Positions 42,976 through 54,710 of a DNA stretch of 64,000 nucleotides are shown in pieces. The translations under genes were made by a program, and so were the position numbers. Under the pieces are notes generated by a model that was given only the letters and a program-made list of their open reading frames with translations, did no database searches and was not told the DNA's origin. Positions within the stretch are counted from its first letter, which is position 1. Each line of letters begins with the position of its first letter. The stretch lies in contig NZ_JQMO01000003.1 in assembly GCF_000744785.1 (NCBI RefSeq), positions 5,332,001 to 5,396,000 of the forward strand. Reading direction: 5' to 3'. The stretch comes from Kitasatospora azatica KCTC 9699 (GTDB lineage: Bacteria > Actinomycetota > Actinomycetes > Streptomycetales > Streptomycetaceae).

Positions 42976-43716
42976 TCACCTCGCCGCCACCTGCTCAAGC
43001 ACCCGCGCGGTATCCGCCGGCCGCGAGAACATCGGCCAGTGGCCGGTGGGCAGCTCCGCCAACTCCCATTCCGAGCCGGCGAGTTCCGCGAAGTAGGGAT
43101 GGCCGTCGGCGATCATCGCGCGTACCTGGTCCAGCGGGAACGAACAGGAGACCAGCGTCTTCGGCAGCGTGGCCCCGGTGCCCGTCAGCTTGAGGCGCTG
43201 GCGCAGCGTGCCGATCGGCTGGGCGGTGGCCCGCTGCTGAATGAGCGCTTGCTCAGCAGCGCCGAGACCGACCAGGCTCGCTCCGTTGGCGGCGAGCTCC
43301 GCCCAGGACGGCATGGGATAGCGCCAGCCGTCCAGCACCGAGGCCTCCACTCGGGCCTGCTGCTCGGGCGGGTACTGGTCCAGCGGCGCGAGGCCGTCGG
43401 CCAGCGGGCCGCTGTCCAGGTAGACGACCCGGCGGATCCGCTCCGCCACCCGGTCCGCCGCTCCCGTCACCGGCGCGCCCGCACCGCTGTGGGCGACCAG
43501 CACCACCTCGCGCAGGTCGGCGCCGGTGATCAAACCGGTGAGATCGGCGACATGGGTCTCCAGGTCGACCCCCGGGCCGCCCTCGCCGGCCCGCTCGGCC
43601 AGGCCGGTCAGCGAGACCGCGTGCACCGTGTGCCCGGCCGCCCGCAACGGCGCGGCCACCGCGTCCCAGGCCCAGGCACCCAACCAGTACCCGGGAACAA
43701 GCACGAACGTGCTCAT
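42976..43716 (-). CDS. Alpha/beta hydrolase
   Basis: 246 residues. TFVLVPGYWLGAWAWDAVA gives the oxyanion region, VVLVAHSGAGAPV the nucleophile elbow with Ser, and PTGHWPMFSRP the C-terminal His. It resembles the salicylate-esterase-like/EstC group. It is divergently transcribed from the WYL regulator, whose site probably lies in the shared 104-bp gap, so it is the likely regulated target. The ATG at 43716 has an excellent GGAGGAG upstream. Substrate unknown. Confidence 0.88.
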   Translation of the reverse strand: MSTFVLVPGYWLGAWAWDAVAAPLRAAGHTVHAVSLTGLAERAGEGGPGVDLETHVADLTGLITGADLREVVLVAHSGAGAPVTGAADRVAERIRRVVYLDSGPLADGLAPLDQYPPEQQARVEASVLDGWRYPMPSWAELAANGASLVGLGAAEQALIQQRATAQPIGTLRQRLKLTGTGATLPKTLVSCSFPLDQVRAMIADGHPYFAELAGSEWELAELPTGHWPMFSRPADTARVLEQVAAR

Positions 43717-43777
43717 AGAAATCTCCTCCTCCTTCGGGGCTTCCAGGGATCAACGCTTCTGGAACGACCCTAGGATC

Positions 43778-43795
43778 GAATCCGGACAGAATCCG
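43778..43795. promoter_or_regulatory. Direct repeat between the WYL regulator and hydrolase
   Basis: GAATCCG occurs at 43778-43784 and 43789-43795, an 11-bp period (one helical turn), with CCGG halves around it, in the middle of the divergent gap. A candidate binding site for the WYL regulator. Confidence 0.4.
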
Positions 43796-43820
43796 CCCGG
43801 ATAGGGAAGAGACACGCGCC

Positions 43821-44828
43821 ATGACCCACCCCGTCACCCGCGTCCTGGCCCTGCTGGAGCTCCTGCAAGCCCGCCCCGGCCTCACCGGCCCCGAACTCGC
43901 CGACCGACTCGACGTGGACGAGCGCACCGTGCGCCGCTACGCGGCCCGGCTCGCCGAGCTGGGCATCCCCGTGGAGGCCGAGCGCGGTCGCTACGGCGGC
44001 TACCGGCTCTGCCCCGGATTCAAGCTGCCGCCGCTGATGCTCACCGACGAGGAGGCGATGGCGGTGGTCCTCGGCCTGCTGCTCGGCCGTCGCTCGGCGG
44101 TCCCGGCCGGGGCGGCGGCGATCGAGGCCGCGCTCGCGAAGATCCAGCGGGTGCTCCCGGCCGCGTTGCGCGAACGCGTGGCCGCCGTCGCCCAGACCGT
44201 CGGCGTCACCGGCCCGGCTGTGCCGACCCCGCCCCCCGACGCCCGTGCTCTGCTCACCCTCGCCGAGGCGGCCCGCGCCCGGCGCCGGGTCAAGCTCGCC
44301 TACCGCTCCTGGCGGGGCGCCGAGACCGAACGCGAGCTGGACCCGTACGGCCTGGTCTGCCACGCTGACCGCTGGTACGTCACCGGCCTGGACCAGCTCA
44401 GCGGCGAGCTGCGGACCTTCCGGCTGGACCGGATCCGCGCCCTCGAACCGCTCGACACGTCCTTCACCGAGCCCGGACCGCCCGGCTTCGACCCGGTCGC
44501 CCACGTCCTCGACACGCTGGCCTCGGCTCCCTGGCGGTACCAGGTCGAGGTGCTGCTGCACACCACCCCCGCCGAGGCGCGGCGCCGGATCCCGTCCACC
44601 GTGGCCACCCTGACCGTCACCGACCAGGGCGTGCTGCTGAGCACCCGCGCCGAACGGCTGGACGCGATGGCCTCGATGCTGGCCGGCCTCGGCTGGCCGT
44701 GCACCGTGCTGCACCCGGCCGAACTGCGCGGCGAGCTGCGTGCCTTGGCGGCCCGCCTGACGGTCTGGGCCGAAAACCCACCAGACGGCTCACAGTTGTC
44801 GGAAGAGCGACCTATCGTTGGCGCATGA
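43821..44828 (+). CDS. WYL-domain HTH transcriptional regulator
   Basis: 335 residues. An N-terminal winged helix (TRVLALLELLQARPGLTGPE ... VDERTVRRYAARLAELGI) is followed by a WYL ligand-binding domain (YRSWRGAETERELDPYGLVC, HADRWYVTGLDQ, LRTFRLDRI) and a C-terminal WCX-like part. Such regulators respond to nucleotides or other ligands; the ligand here is unknown. Its stop overlaps the next gene's ATG (ATGA), so the Rv2466c-like protein is translationally coupled, and the alpha/beta hydrolase is divergent. Confidence 0.9.
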   Translation: MTHPVTRVLALLELLQARPGLTGPELADRLDVDERTVRRYAARLAELGIPVEAERGRYGGYRLCPGFKLPPLMLTDEEAMAVVLGLLLGRRSAVPAGAAAIEAALAKIQRVLPAALRERVAAVAQTVGVTGPAVPTPPPDARALLTLAEAARARRRVKLAYRSWRGAETERELDPYGLVCHADRWYVTGLDQLSGELRTFRLDRIRALEPLDTSFTEPGPPGFDPVAHVLDTLASAPWRYQVEVLLHTTPAEARRRIPSTVATLTVTDQGVLLSTRAERLDAMASMLAGLGWPCTVLHPAELRGELRALAARLTVWAENPPDGSQLSEERPIVGA

Positions 44829-45448
44829 CGAACACGACGACCGCGCCGACCAAGATTGACTTCTACTTCGACCCGATCTGCCCTTTCGCCTGGATCACCT
44901 CCCGCTGGATCCTCGAGGTCGAGCAGCACCGTGACCTCGACCTCAACTTCCGGGTGATGAGCCTGTCCGTGCTCAACTCGGGCCGCGAGGGCCTGCCCGA
45001 GCAGTACAAGGAAATGCTGGGCCGTGGCTGGGGCCCGGTCCGGGTCTGCATCGCGGCCGCCGAGCGGCACGGGTCCAAGGTGCTGCGCGACCTGTACACC
45101 GCGCTCGGCACCCGGATCCACAACCAGGACAACAAGGACTACGCCGTGGTGATCGCCGAGGCGCTGGCCGAACTCGGCCTGCCGGCCGATCTGGCGGCCG
45201 CCGCCGAGAGCACCGAGTTCGACGAGGCGCTCAAGCGCAGCCACCACGAGGGCATGGACCCGGTCGGTGAGGACGTCGGCACGCCGACCATCCACATCGA
45301 CGGTGTCGCCTTCTTCGGCCCGGTGCTGACCGCGATCCCGCGCGGCGAGGACGCCGTCAAGGTCTTCGACGGCGCCCGCCTGCTGGCCGGCTACCCGAAG
45401 TTCTTCGAGCTCAAGCGCACCCGCACCGGCGGCCTCGACTTCAACTGA
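44825..45448 (+). CDS. DsbA-fold protein, Rv2466c (mycothiol nitroreductase) family
   Basis: 207 residues, thioredoxin-fold with helical insert. The N-terminal IDFYFDPICPFAWITSRWIL and the cis-Pro region VGTPTIHIDG match the mycothiol-dependent nitroreductase Rv2466c family. The active site here is CPFA, so only the nucleophilic Cys is present and the second Cys of a CxxC pair is missing. It should form mixed disulphides with mycothiol in the cytoplasm. Translationally coupled to the WYL regulator (ATGA overlap) and followed by a terminator. Confidence 0.88.
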   Translation: MTNTTTAPTKIDFYFDPICPFAWITSRWILEVEQHRDLDLNFRVMSLSVLNSGREGLPEQYKEMLGRGWGPVRVCIAAAERHGSKVLRDLYTALGTRIHNQDNKDYAVVIAEALAELGLPADLAAAAESTEFDEALKRSHHEGMDPVGEDVGTPTIHIDGVAFFGPVLTAIPRGEDAVKVFDGARLLAGYPKFFELKRTRTGGLDFN

Positions 45449-45468
45449 GCCTGCCGCGCAGTACGCCT

Positions 45469-45504
45469 CCCGGGCCCGCCGAGTGTTATTGCTCGGCGGG
45501 CCCG
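45469..45504 (+). terminator. Terminator after the Rv2466c-like gene
   Basis: CCGGGCCCGCCGAG (45469-45482) pairs perfectly with CTCGGCGGGCCCGG (45491-45504), loop TGTTATTG. It also serves the convergent esterase gene. Confidence 0.88.
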
Positions 45505-45539
45505 GCTGCGCGGTGGGCCAGCCCCTTGGCGGGCCCTGC

Positions 45540-46343
45540 TCAGCTGCCCAGCTCATCCGCCAGGAACCGCACCGTCTGCGCCACCAGCGCCGGCACGTCG
45601 TCGTACCCCGCGAAGATGTGGTCCGCGCCCGGCACCAGTCGCAGCTGCGCGCGTCCGCCGACCTTGAGCAGCGCCTCGTGCAGCCGCTCGCTGTGCGTGC
45701 TCGGCACCATCGTGTCCTCGGTGCCGTGCAGCAGCAGGAACGGCGGCGGGTCGGCCGGTACCTGGGCCACCGGGCTGCCGAGTGCGGCGAGCTCCGGCAG
45801 GTCCACGGGTCGGCCGCCGAGCAGGTTGGCCTCGGGGGAGTCGTCCCGGTCGGCATGACGGACCGTCATATCGGTGATCGGGTACCAGCAGGCAACCGCT
45901 GCCACGCCCCCTGCCGCCTCTGTCCCTCCTGCAGCCGCCTGCGCCGCCCGGTCCGCGAAGGCGGCCAGCACGGCCAGGGTGGCTCCCGCCGATTCGCCCG
46001 CGAGCGCGATCCGCCCGGCATCCAGGCCCAGCTCGCCCGCGTGCTCCCGCAGGTAGCCCAGTGCCGCCGCCAGGTCCGCGAGCTGCGCGGGGAAGCGCGC
46101 CTCGCCGGAGAGCCGGTAGTCGACCGTGGCCACGGCGACCCCCGCCTCGGTCAGCGCTGTCCAGAGCGACCCCGGCTCCAGCGTCTCCGGCAGGTACCGC
46201 CGGTCCCCCCACTGGAATCCGCCGCCGTGCACCCACACCACCACCGGTGCCGGCGCGTCCCCGGCCGGCCGGTGCAGATCCAGCAGCAGCGGGCGGAATC
46301 CGCGCAACGCCGAGTAGGTCAAGCCCCCATGAACGCGTGTCAT
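45540..46343 (-). CDS. HSL-type alpha/beta hydrolase (esterase)
   Basis: 267 residues. VVWVHGGGFQWGD is the HGGG oxyanion motif of hormone-sensitive-lipase-like esterases, IALAGESAGATLA the nucleophile elbow, and the His is in VPGADHIFAG. Cytosolic carboxylesterase of unknown substrate. The ATG at 46343 follows GAGGAT. It lies 27 bp beyond a 156-bp MITE-like insertion that separates it from the upstream GH18-like gene on the same strand, so the insertion probably affects its promoter. Confidence 0.87.
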   Translation of the reverse strand: MTRVHGGLTYSALRGFRPLLLDLHRPAGDAPAPVVVWVHGGGFQWGDRRYLPETLEPGSLWTALTEAGVAVATVDYRLSGEARFPAQLADLAAALGYLREHAGELGLDAGRIALAGESAGATLAVLAAFADRAAQAAAGGTEAAGGVAAVACWYPITDMTVRHADRDDSPEANLLGGRPVDLPELAALGSPVAQVPADPPPFLLLHGTEDTMVPSTHSERLHEALLKVGGRAQLRLVPGADHIFAGYDDVPALVAQTVRFLADELGS

Positions 46344-46370
46344 ATCCTCACCGTACGCGGCTCAACTCAG

Positions 46371-46526
46371 ACCGACCGGCGATCGGGGGGCGGCGTCGCG
46401 GGCCGATGGCTGTCGCCTGGACGGCTTCTCCTCAGTCGCCAATGCTCCGCATGGACTCCTTCGTCGGCGCCGCCCAGACTCGGCCCTCGACCCGCTCCTT
46501 CACCCACCCCCCGATCGCCGGTCGGT
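46371..46526. mobile_element. MITE-like element with 20-bp inverted termini
   Basis: Perfect 20-bp terminal inverted repeats (46371-46390, starting ACCGACCGGCGATCGGGG, and 46507-46526) enclose 116 bp without a gene. CTCAG flanks both ends directly (46366-46370 and 46527-46531), as a 5-bp target-site duplication. The right duplication supplies the stop codon of the GH18-like gene (46528-46530). Size and structure fit a non-autonomous element moved by a transposase encoded elsewhere. Confidence 0.8.
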
Positions 46527-46527
46527 C

Positions 46528-47622
46528 TCAGCACCAGTCCCGCCGGTACGACTCCCAGTCCGCCGCCGTCGCCGAGAAGTCCGCGTACACCGCCACCCCG
46601 AAGGTCTGCCGGCCGACCGCCTGCCGGCTCAGGCCCAGCCGGATCCCGCGCACCGCCGCCGGCACCGTCTCCGCCGAGCCGCGGTGGCCCCACTCGTCGG
46701 CATCGTAGGCGGGCAGGCCCATCAGCAGGTCGACAGCCTCCGGCGTGGCCTCCAACGCCAGCTCGGTCTGCTGCGCGACATAGCCGCCGTACAGCGTGGG
46801 CAGTGGCATCGCGGTGTCGTAGGACATCACGGCGATCTGCTCCACCCGCCGGGCCACCTGCCCGAAGTACTCCTGCGACCACCACTTGGGGTGCCCGGTC
46901 AGCGCCCCGGCCACCGAGTGCAGTGCCGGCAGAGGGTCGATCTGCGGCGCCGCCACCGAGAGCGGCACCCCGCGCGCCACGGTGAGCTCGTGGGTCTGGT
47001 CGAGCAGGGTCAGGAATCCGGCCGAGCCGGAGTGCACCGGCTCCAGGTCGTAGTGCACGCCGTCGAAGCCGGCGTCCAGCACCTGCGCCGCGGACTCGGT
47101 GATCCGCTGCCGCACCTCGGGCCGGTCCAGGTGCAGCCCTTCCTCGTGCTCCGGTGCGACCACGTTGCCCAGCCAGGCCTGCACCCGCACCCCGGGCAGT
47201 TCCCGGTGCACCGCGTCCACCAGCTGCCGCGCCTGCGGGTACCGGTCGGCGCGCAGCGAGCCGTCCGCCTCGAGCGGCCCGGTGTGCACGTACAGGTCCC
47301 GGATCCCGCCGCGCACCAGTTGCGGCAGCGCCGCCAGCTCGGCCGGTCCCTTGTGGCCGTCCACCCAGGCGTGCCCGAGCCAGGCCGCGTCCCGGCCCCG
47401 GCTGCGCGCCTGCGCCGCCGGGTCGCCCGCGTCGGCCAGCCGCAGCGCCAGCGCCGCCGATCCGACCGGCAGCACCAGCAGCGCGCCGATCACCGCGAGA
47501 GCGAGAATCCACCGCCGTCGCAGTCGAACACGCCCGCGCGGCGCCTGCCCGGTAGATCGCCGTAGCGCCCGGGCCCGGACCCGTATTCGCGCGCCGACCT
47601 GCCAGAGAACCCGTGGATTCAC
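46528..47622 (-). CDS. GH18-like membrane-anchored protein
   Basis: 364 residues. A basic N terminus and one membrane helix (about 33-58) precede an extracytoplasmic TIM-barrel-like domain with GFDGVHYDLEPVHSG, a variant of the GH18 DxxDxDxE signature that keeps the last Asp and Glu, and VMSYDTAMPLP (strand beta6 MxYD). Possible substrates are chitin or peptidoglycan-like glycans; activity is uncertain. The GTG at 47622 follows GGAGGAAGCA. The final TGA lies inside a 5-bp target duplication of the adjacent MITE, so the original 3' end may have been altered. Confidence 0.72.
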   Translation of the reverse strand: MNPRVLWQVGARIRVRARALRRSTGQAPRGRVRLRRRWILALAVIGALLVLPVGSAALALRLADAGDPAAQARSRGRDAAWLGHAWVDGHKGPAELAALPQLVRGGIRDLYVHTGPLEADGSLRADRYPQARQLVDAVHRELPGVRVQAWLGNVVAPEHEEGLHLDRPEVRQRITESAAQVLDAGFDGVHYDLEPVHSGSAGFLTLLDQTHELTVARGVPLSVAAPQIDPLPALHSVAGALTGHPKWWSQEYFGQVARRVEQIAVMSYDTAMPLPTLYGGYVAQQTELALEATPEAVDLLMGLPAYDADEWGHRGSAETVPAAVRGIRLGLSRQAVGRQTFGVAVYADFSATAADWESYRRDWC

Positions 47623-47759
47623 CCCTGCTTCCTCCCTCTGATGGCTCACCATACGGAATGCCCTCCATGGCGAGCGGTCCGGGCGGATACCCTGGCCGAG
47701 TGCATCCCCATTCAGGGGGAGCGCATAGCCGACAGCCGTCGCACCCAGGGAGTAGCCCC

Positions 47760-51260
<3,501 letters not shown>

Positions 51261-51271
51261 CCCGCTGATCG

Positions 51272-51300
51272 CGCGCAGTTCGCTGAACTGCGCGTATGCT
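51272..51300 (+). promoter_or_regulatory. Inverted repeat and -10-like element before the HAD gene
   Basis: CGCGCAGTTC (51272-51281) pairs with GAACTGCGCG (51285-51294) around GCT, immediately followed by TATGCT (51295-51300). It could be the metH terminator or an operator over a promoter for the HAD gene at 51352. Confidence 0.45.
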
Positions 51301-51351
51301 GGACGGCCCCCCTTCTCACCGGGGGGTCGAGCAGCGAAGGGGCGTGCCCGC

Positions 51352-52056
51352 ATGACCACCGTCGACACCACCACCACAAGCCTCGACGAGACCGGGGGCC
51401 GAGGCCTGCAGGCGGTGCTGGTGGACATGGACGGCACCCTGGTGGACACCGAGCACTTCTGGTGGCAGGCCGAGTCCTCGCTCTTCGCCGAGCTGGGCCA
51501 CCCGCTGGACGAGACCCACCGGGCCCAGGTCGTCGGCGGCCCGATGACCAGGGTGATCGACTACCTGCTGGGCATCACCGGCCTGCAGCTGAGTCCGGCC
51601 GAGCTCACCGTGCAGATCAACCAGCGCTTCGTGGACCTGCTGGACGGCGGCGCCCCGCTGATGCCGGGCGCCGAGGAGCTGCTGCGGCTGCTCGCCGAGC
51701 AGCGGATCCCGGCGGCGCTGGTCTCGGCCTCGCACCGGCGGATCATCGACCTGGTGCTGAAGAACCTCGGTGACCACCCGTTCGCCTTCTCGGTGGCGGG
51801 GGACGAGGTGACCAGGACCAAGCCGCACCCCGACCCGTACCTCGCCGCGGTGGCCCGGTTCGGCGCCGACCCGGCCCGCTGCGTGGTGATCGAGGACGCG
51901 CCGCTGGGCGTGCAGGCGGGGGAGGCCGCCGGCTGCCCGGTGATCGCGGTGCCCTCGGTGGCGCCGATCGAGCCCGCGCCCGGGCGCACCGTGCTGCGCT
52001 CGCTGGCCGAGCTGGACCTCGAGCTGCTGCGCTCGGTGGTGGCCGCGCGGGTGTGA
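51352..52056 (+). CDS. HAD-superfamily hydrolase, beta-phosphoglucomutase-like subfamily
   Basis: 234 residues. Motif I AVLVDMDGTLVDTEHFWWQA, motif II ALVSAS, a Lys in TRTKPHPDPY and motif IV CVVIEDAPLGVQAG place it with the phosphatase/phosphoglucomutase group of HAD enzymes. Cytosolic; substrate unknown. It follows metH by 91 bp, a gap that holds an inverted repeat and a possible -10 element, so it may have its own promoter. Confidence 0.88.
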   Translation: MTTVDTTTTSLDETGGRGLQAVLVDMDGTLVDTEHFWWQAESSLFAELGHPLDETHRAQVVGGPMTRVIDYLLGITGLQLSPAELTVQINQRFVDLLDGGAPLMPGAEELLRLLAEQRIPAALVSASHRRIIDLVLKNLGDHPFAFSVAGDEVTRTKPHPDPYLAAVARFGADPARCVVIEDAPLGVQAGEAAGCPVIAVPSVAPIEPAPGRTVLRSLAELDLELLRSVVAARV

Positions 52057-52313
52057 CGTTCATCTCCTCCATGAGGCGTCAGGGATCCATAAATTCGGGC
52101 AAATCGGGCATGGTCTGACAAGTCGTCGGTTCTGCCGATCTTCGATGCGAAAGCGTGTCCGATGCTCGGTCGGACGTGTGCCGCCAATGTGGCAGGCTGC
52201 TGCGGTCTATCCCGACACGCCCGGGCAAACCGACCGACGCGATCCCCTATCCGGGGATGGTCGGCGGCTGCCCTCACCGGCACCCTCGGCCGGCCTGCAC
52301 GGAGAAGGAACGC

Positions 52314-53939
52314 ATGACTTCAGCGATACGACGCGCCCCCGGCCGACTGCTGACGCTGGGGTGCGCGACCCTGGTCGCCACCTCGCTGGCGGGGTGCGGA
52401 TCGGTCAAGTCCATCGCCGGCGGCGGTGACGGCAACAAGAACGCGATCACCATGGGCACCACCAACGTCACCGGCGTGCTGGACCCGGCCGGCGCGTACG
52501 ACCAGGGCTCCTGGCTGATCCTGGAGAACAGCTTCCAGGGCCTGCTGCGGTTCCCGGCCGGCAGCACCGCCCCGCAGCCCGACGCCGCGCAGTCCTGCGA
52601 GTTCTCCGGTGCCGACGCGACCACCTACCACTGCACCCTGCACAGTGGGCTCACCTTCTCCAACGGCCACCCGCTGACGGCGCAGGACGTGGTCTTCTCG
52701 ATGGACCGGATGAAGAAGATCAAGGACGAGAACGGCCCGTCCTCGCTCTTCGACACGGTCAAGTCGGTCGAGGCCAAGAGCGACACCGAGGTGGTCTTCC
52801 ACCTCGCCGAGCCCGATGCCACGCTGCCCGACAAGCTGGCCGGCGCGGCCGGTTCGATCGTCGACCACCAGGTCTTCCCGGCCGACCACGAGCTGGCCAA
52901 CAGCCAGCTGGTCGGCTCCGGCCCGTACACCATCGACTCGGTGGACGAGACGGCCGGCGCCGGGGGCGCCAAGTCGATCGGCAAGGTCACCCTCTCGGCC
53001 AACGCCAAGTACAAGGGCGACCAGAAGCTCAAGAACTCCAAGTTCGCGGTGAAGTTCTTCGGCTCGCCCGACGAGCTGAAGTCCGCCCTGGACAGCGGCG
53101 CGGTGGACCTCACCGACAACAGCCTGGACCCGCAGGTCTCGGCCCAGCTGCTGACCGACCAGCAGCTCGGCAAGGGCACCGTCAAGATCACCCAGGCGGA
53201 CGGCAACGACACCCGCTTCCTGGTCTTCAACACCAAGGACGACACCACCGGCCAGCTCGCGGTCCGTCAGGCCGCCGCCCAGCTGCTCGATCGCCAGGCG
53301 CTGGCGCGCGATGTCTACGCGCGTACGGTCGAGCCGCTCTACTCGCCGGTCCCCTCCGGCATCGGCGGCCACAGCACCGCCTTCTACGACAAGTACGGCG
53401 AGCCGGACGTGGCCAAGGCCAAGGCCTACCTGACCGCGGCCAAGGTGCCCATCCCGGTCAAGCTCACCCTCACCTGGTCCCGCACCCGGGCCCAGGGCGC
53501 CGAGAGCGCCGCGCTGAAGAAGCAGCTGGAGGCCGGCGGCCTGTTCCAGGTGACGGTCAACCAGGAGCCCGACTGGACCGCCTTCAAGAAGGGCTGGGCG
53601 GCCGGCAGCTACCAGGCCTACACGGTCGGCTGGAGCGCCGACTACCCGGACGCGGACGACTTCATCGTCCCGCTGGTGGTCGGCGGCGGCGCCTTCCACA
53701 ACGGCTTCGACGACCCGCAGATCAGCCAGAAGCTGGTGCCGGAGACGCTGCGCCAGACCGACCGCACGGTCGCCACCAGCACCTTCGCCGCGATCCAGAG
53801 CCAGCTGGCCGTCCAGGTCCCGCTGCTGCCGCTGTTCCAGAACAAGTCGTTCTACGCCGCGCGCCCCGACATCACCGGCGTGGACGCCACCGTGGACTCC
53901 ACCAACGTGTTCCGCTTCGCCGAGATCGGCCGCGGCTGA
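52314..53939 (+). CDS. ABC-type family 5 solute-binding lipoprotein (OppA-like)
   Basis: 541 residues. The lipobox LATSLAGC-type sequence (TSLAGC) marks lipid anchoring. The mature part has the family 5 pattern: NSFQGLLRFP, CTLHSGLTFSNGHPLTAQDV, LVGSGPYTIDSVDE, and GWSADYPDADDFIVPL. These bind peptides or related ligands for import. No permease or ATPase genes are adjacent, so it is an orphan binding protein or serves a system elsewhere. ATG 52314 has GGAGAAGGAA upstream. An exceptionally strong terminator follows. Confidence 0.9.
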   Translation: MTSAIRRAPGRLLTLGCATLVATSLAGCGSVKSIAGGGDGNKNAITMGTTNVTGVLDPAGAYDQGSWLILENSFQGLLRFPAGSTAPQPDAAQSCEFSGADATTYHCTLHSGLTFSNGHPLTAQDVVFSMDRMKKIKDENGPSSLFDTVKSVEAKSDTEVVFHLAEPDATLPDKLAGAAGSIVDHQVFPADHELANSQLVGSGPYTIDSVDETAGAGGAKSIGKVTLSANAKYKGDQKLKNSKFAVKFFGSPDELKSALDSGAVDLTDNSLDPQVSAQLLTDQQLGKGTVKITQADGNDTRFLVFNTKDDTTGQLAVRQAAAQLLDRQALARDVYARTVEPLYSPVPSGIGGHSTAFYDKYGEPDVAKAKAYLTAAKVPIPVKLTLTWSRTRAQGAESAALKKQLEAGGLFQVTVNQEPDWTAFKKGWAAGSYQAYTVGWSADYPDADDFIVPLVVGGGAFHNGFDDPQISQKLVPETLRQTDRTVATSTFAAIQSQLAVQVPLLPLFQNKSFYAARPDITGVDATVDSTNVFRFAEIGRG

Positions 53940-53991
53940 CGCAGCGACACCGGCGCATCGACGCTGACGCATTGACGCTGACGCATTGACA

Positions 53992-54027
53992 CCGAGGGGG
54001 GCCGTCCAGCCGGACGGCCCCCCTCGG
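53992..54027. terminator. Strong bidirectional terminator
   Basis: A perfect 16-bp stem, CCGAGGGGGGCCGTCC (53992-54007) with 54012-54027, AGCC loop, between the binding lipoprotein and the convergent response regulator gene. Confidence 0.93.
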
Positions 54028-54038
54028 CGTGAAGCTCC

Positions 54039-54710
54039 CTACAGCGCCCCGGGACGCACCAGCCCGCTCTCGTAGGCGAACACCGCCGCCTGCACCCGGT
54101 CGCGCAGCCCCAGCTTGGTCAGCACGTGCCCGACATGGGTCTTCACCGTGGTCTCGCTGACGAACAGCTCGGCGGCGATCTCCGCGTTGGACAGCCCCTT
54201 GGCGACCAGCCGCAGCACCTCCATCTCCCGCTCGGTCAGTGCGGTCAGCGCGGGGGAGGGCGTCTCGTCGCCCGAAGGCAGCCGGGTGGCGTACATGTCC
54301 AGCAGCCGACGGGTGATCGACGGCGCCAGCATCGCGGCGCCGTCCGCCACCACCCGGATCGCCTGCACCAGCTCCTCGGCCGGCACGTCCTTCAGCAGGA
54401 ACCCGCTGGCCCCCGCCCGCAGCGCCTCAACCACGTACTCGTCCAAGTCGAAGGTGGTCAGCACCAGCACCTTCACCGGACCGTCGCGGCCCGGCCCGGC
54501 GATCCGTCTGGTCGCCTCCACCCCGTCCATCCGGGGCATCCGGATGTCCATCAGCACCACGTCCGGCTGCAGCGCCCGGACCTGTTCCAGCGCCTGCTGA
54601 CCGTCCCCGGCCTCGCCCACCACCACCAGATCGGACTCGGCCTCCAGGATCATCCGGAAACCGGTGCGCAGTAGTGGCTGGTCGTCGACCAGCAGCACAC
54701 GGATCGTCAC
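54039..54710 (-). CDS. NarL/LuxR-type response regulator
   Basis: 223 residues. The receiver domain has LLVDDQPLLRTGF, the phosphorylation Asp in VVLMDIRMPRMDG, VLTTFDLDEYV and the Lys in SGFLLKDVP. The C-terminal LuxR HTH reads LTEREMEVLRLVAKGLSNAE, then SETTVKTHVGHVLTKLGLRD. No histidine kinase is next to it; instead its GTG follows the TAG of the RecB-like gene with no spacer, implying coupled expression. The target genes and the cognate kinase are unknown. Confidence 0.92.
   Translation of the reverse strand: MTIRVLLVDDQPLLRTGFRMILEAESDLVVVGEAGDGQQALEQVRALQPDVVLMDIRMPRMDGVEATRRIAGPGRDGPVKVLVLTTFDLDEYVVEALRAGASGFLLKDVPAEELVQAIRVVADGAAMLAPSITRRLLDMYATRLPSGDETPSPALTALTEREMEVLRLVAKGLSNAEIAAELFVSETTVKTHVGHVLTKLGLRDRVQAAVFAYESGLVRPGAL

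Noticed and set aside
47623..47759. Cobalamin or SAM riboswitch before metH
   Set aside because: The 137-bp divergent leader is too short for a typical cobalamin riboswitch and shows no conserved box.
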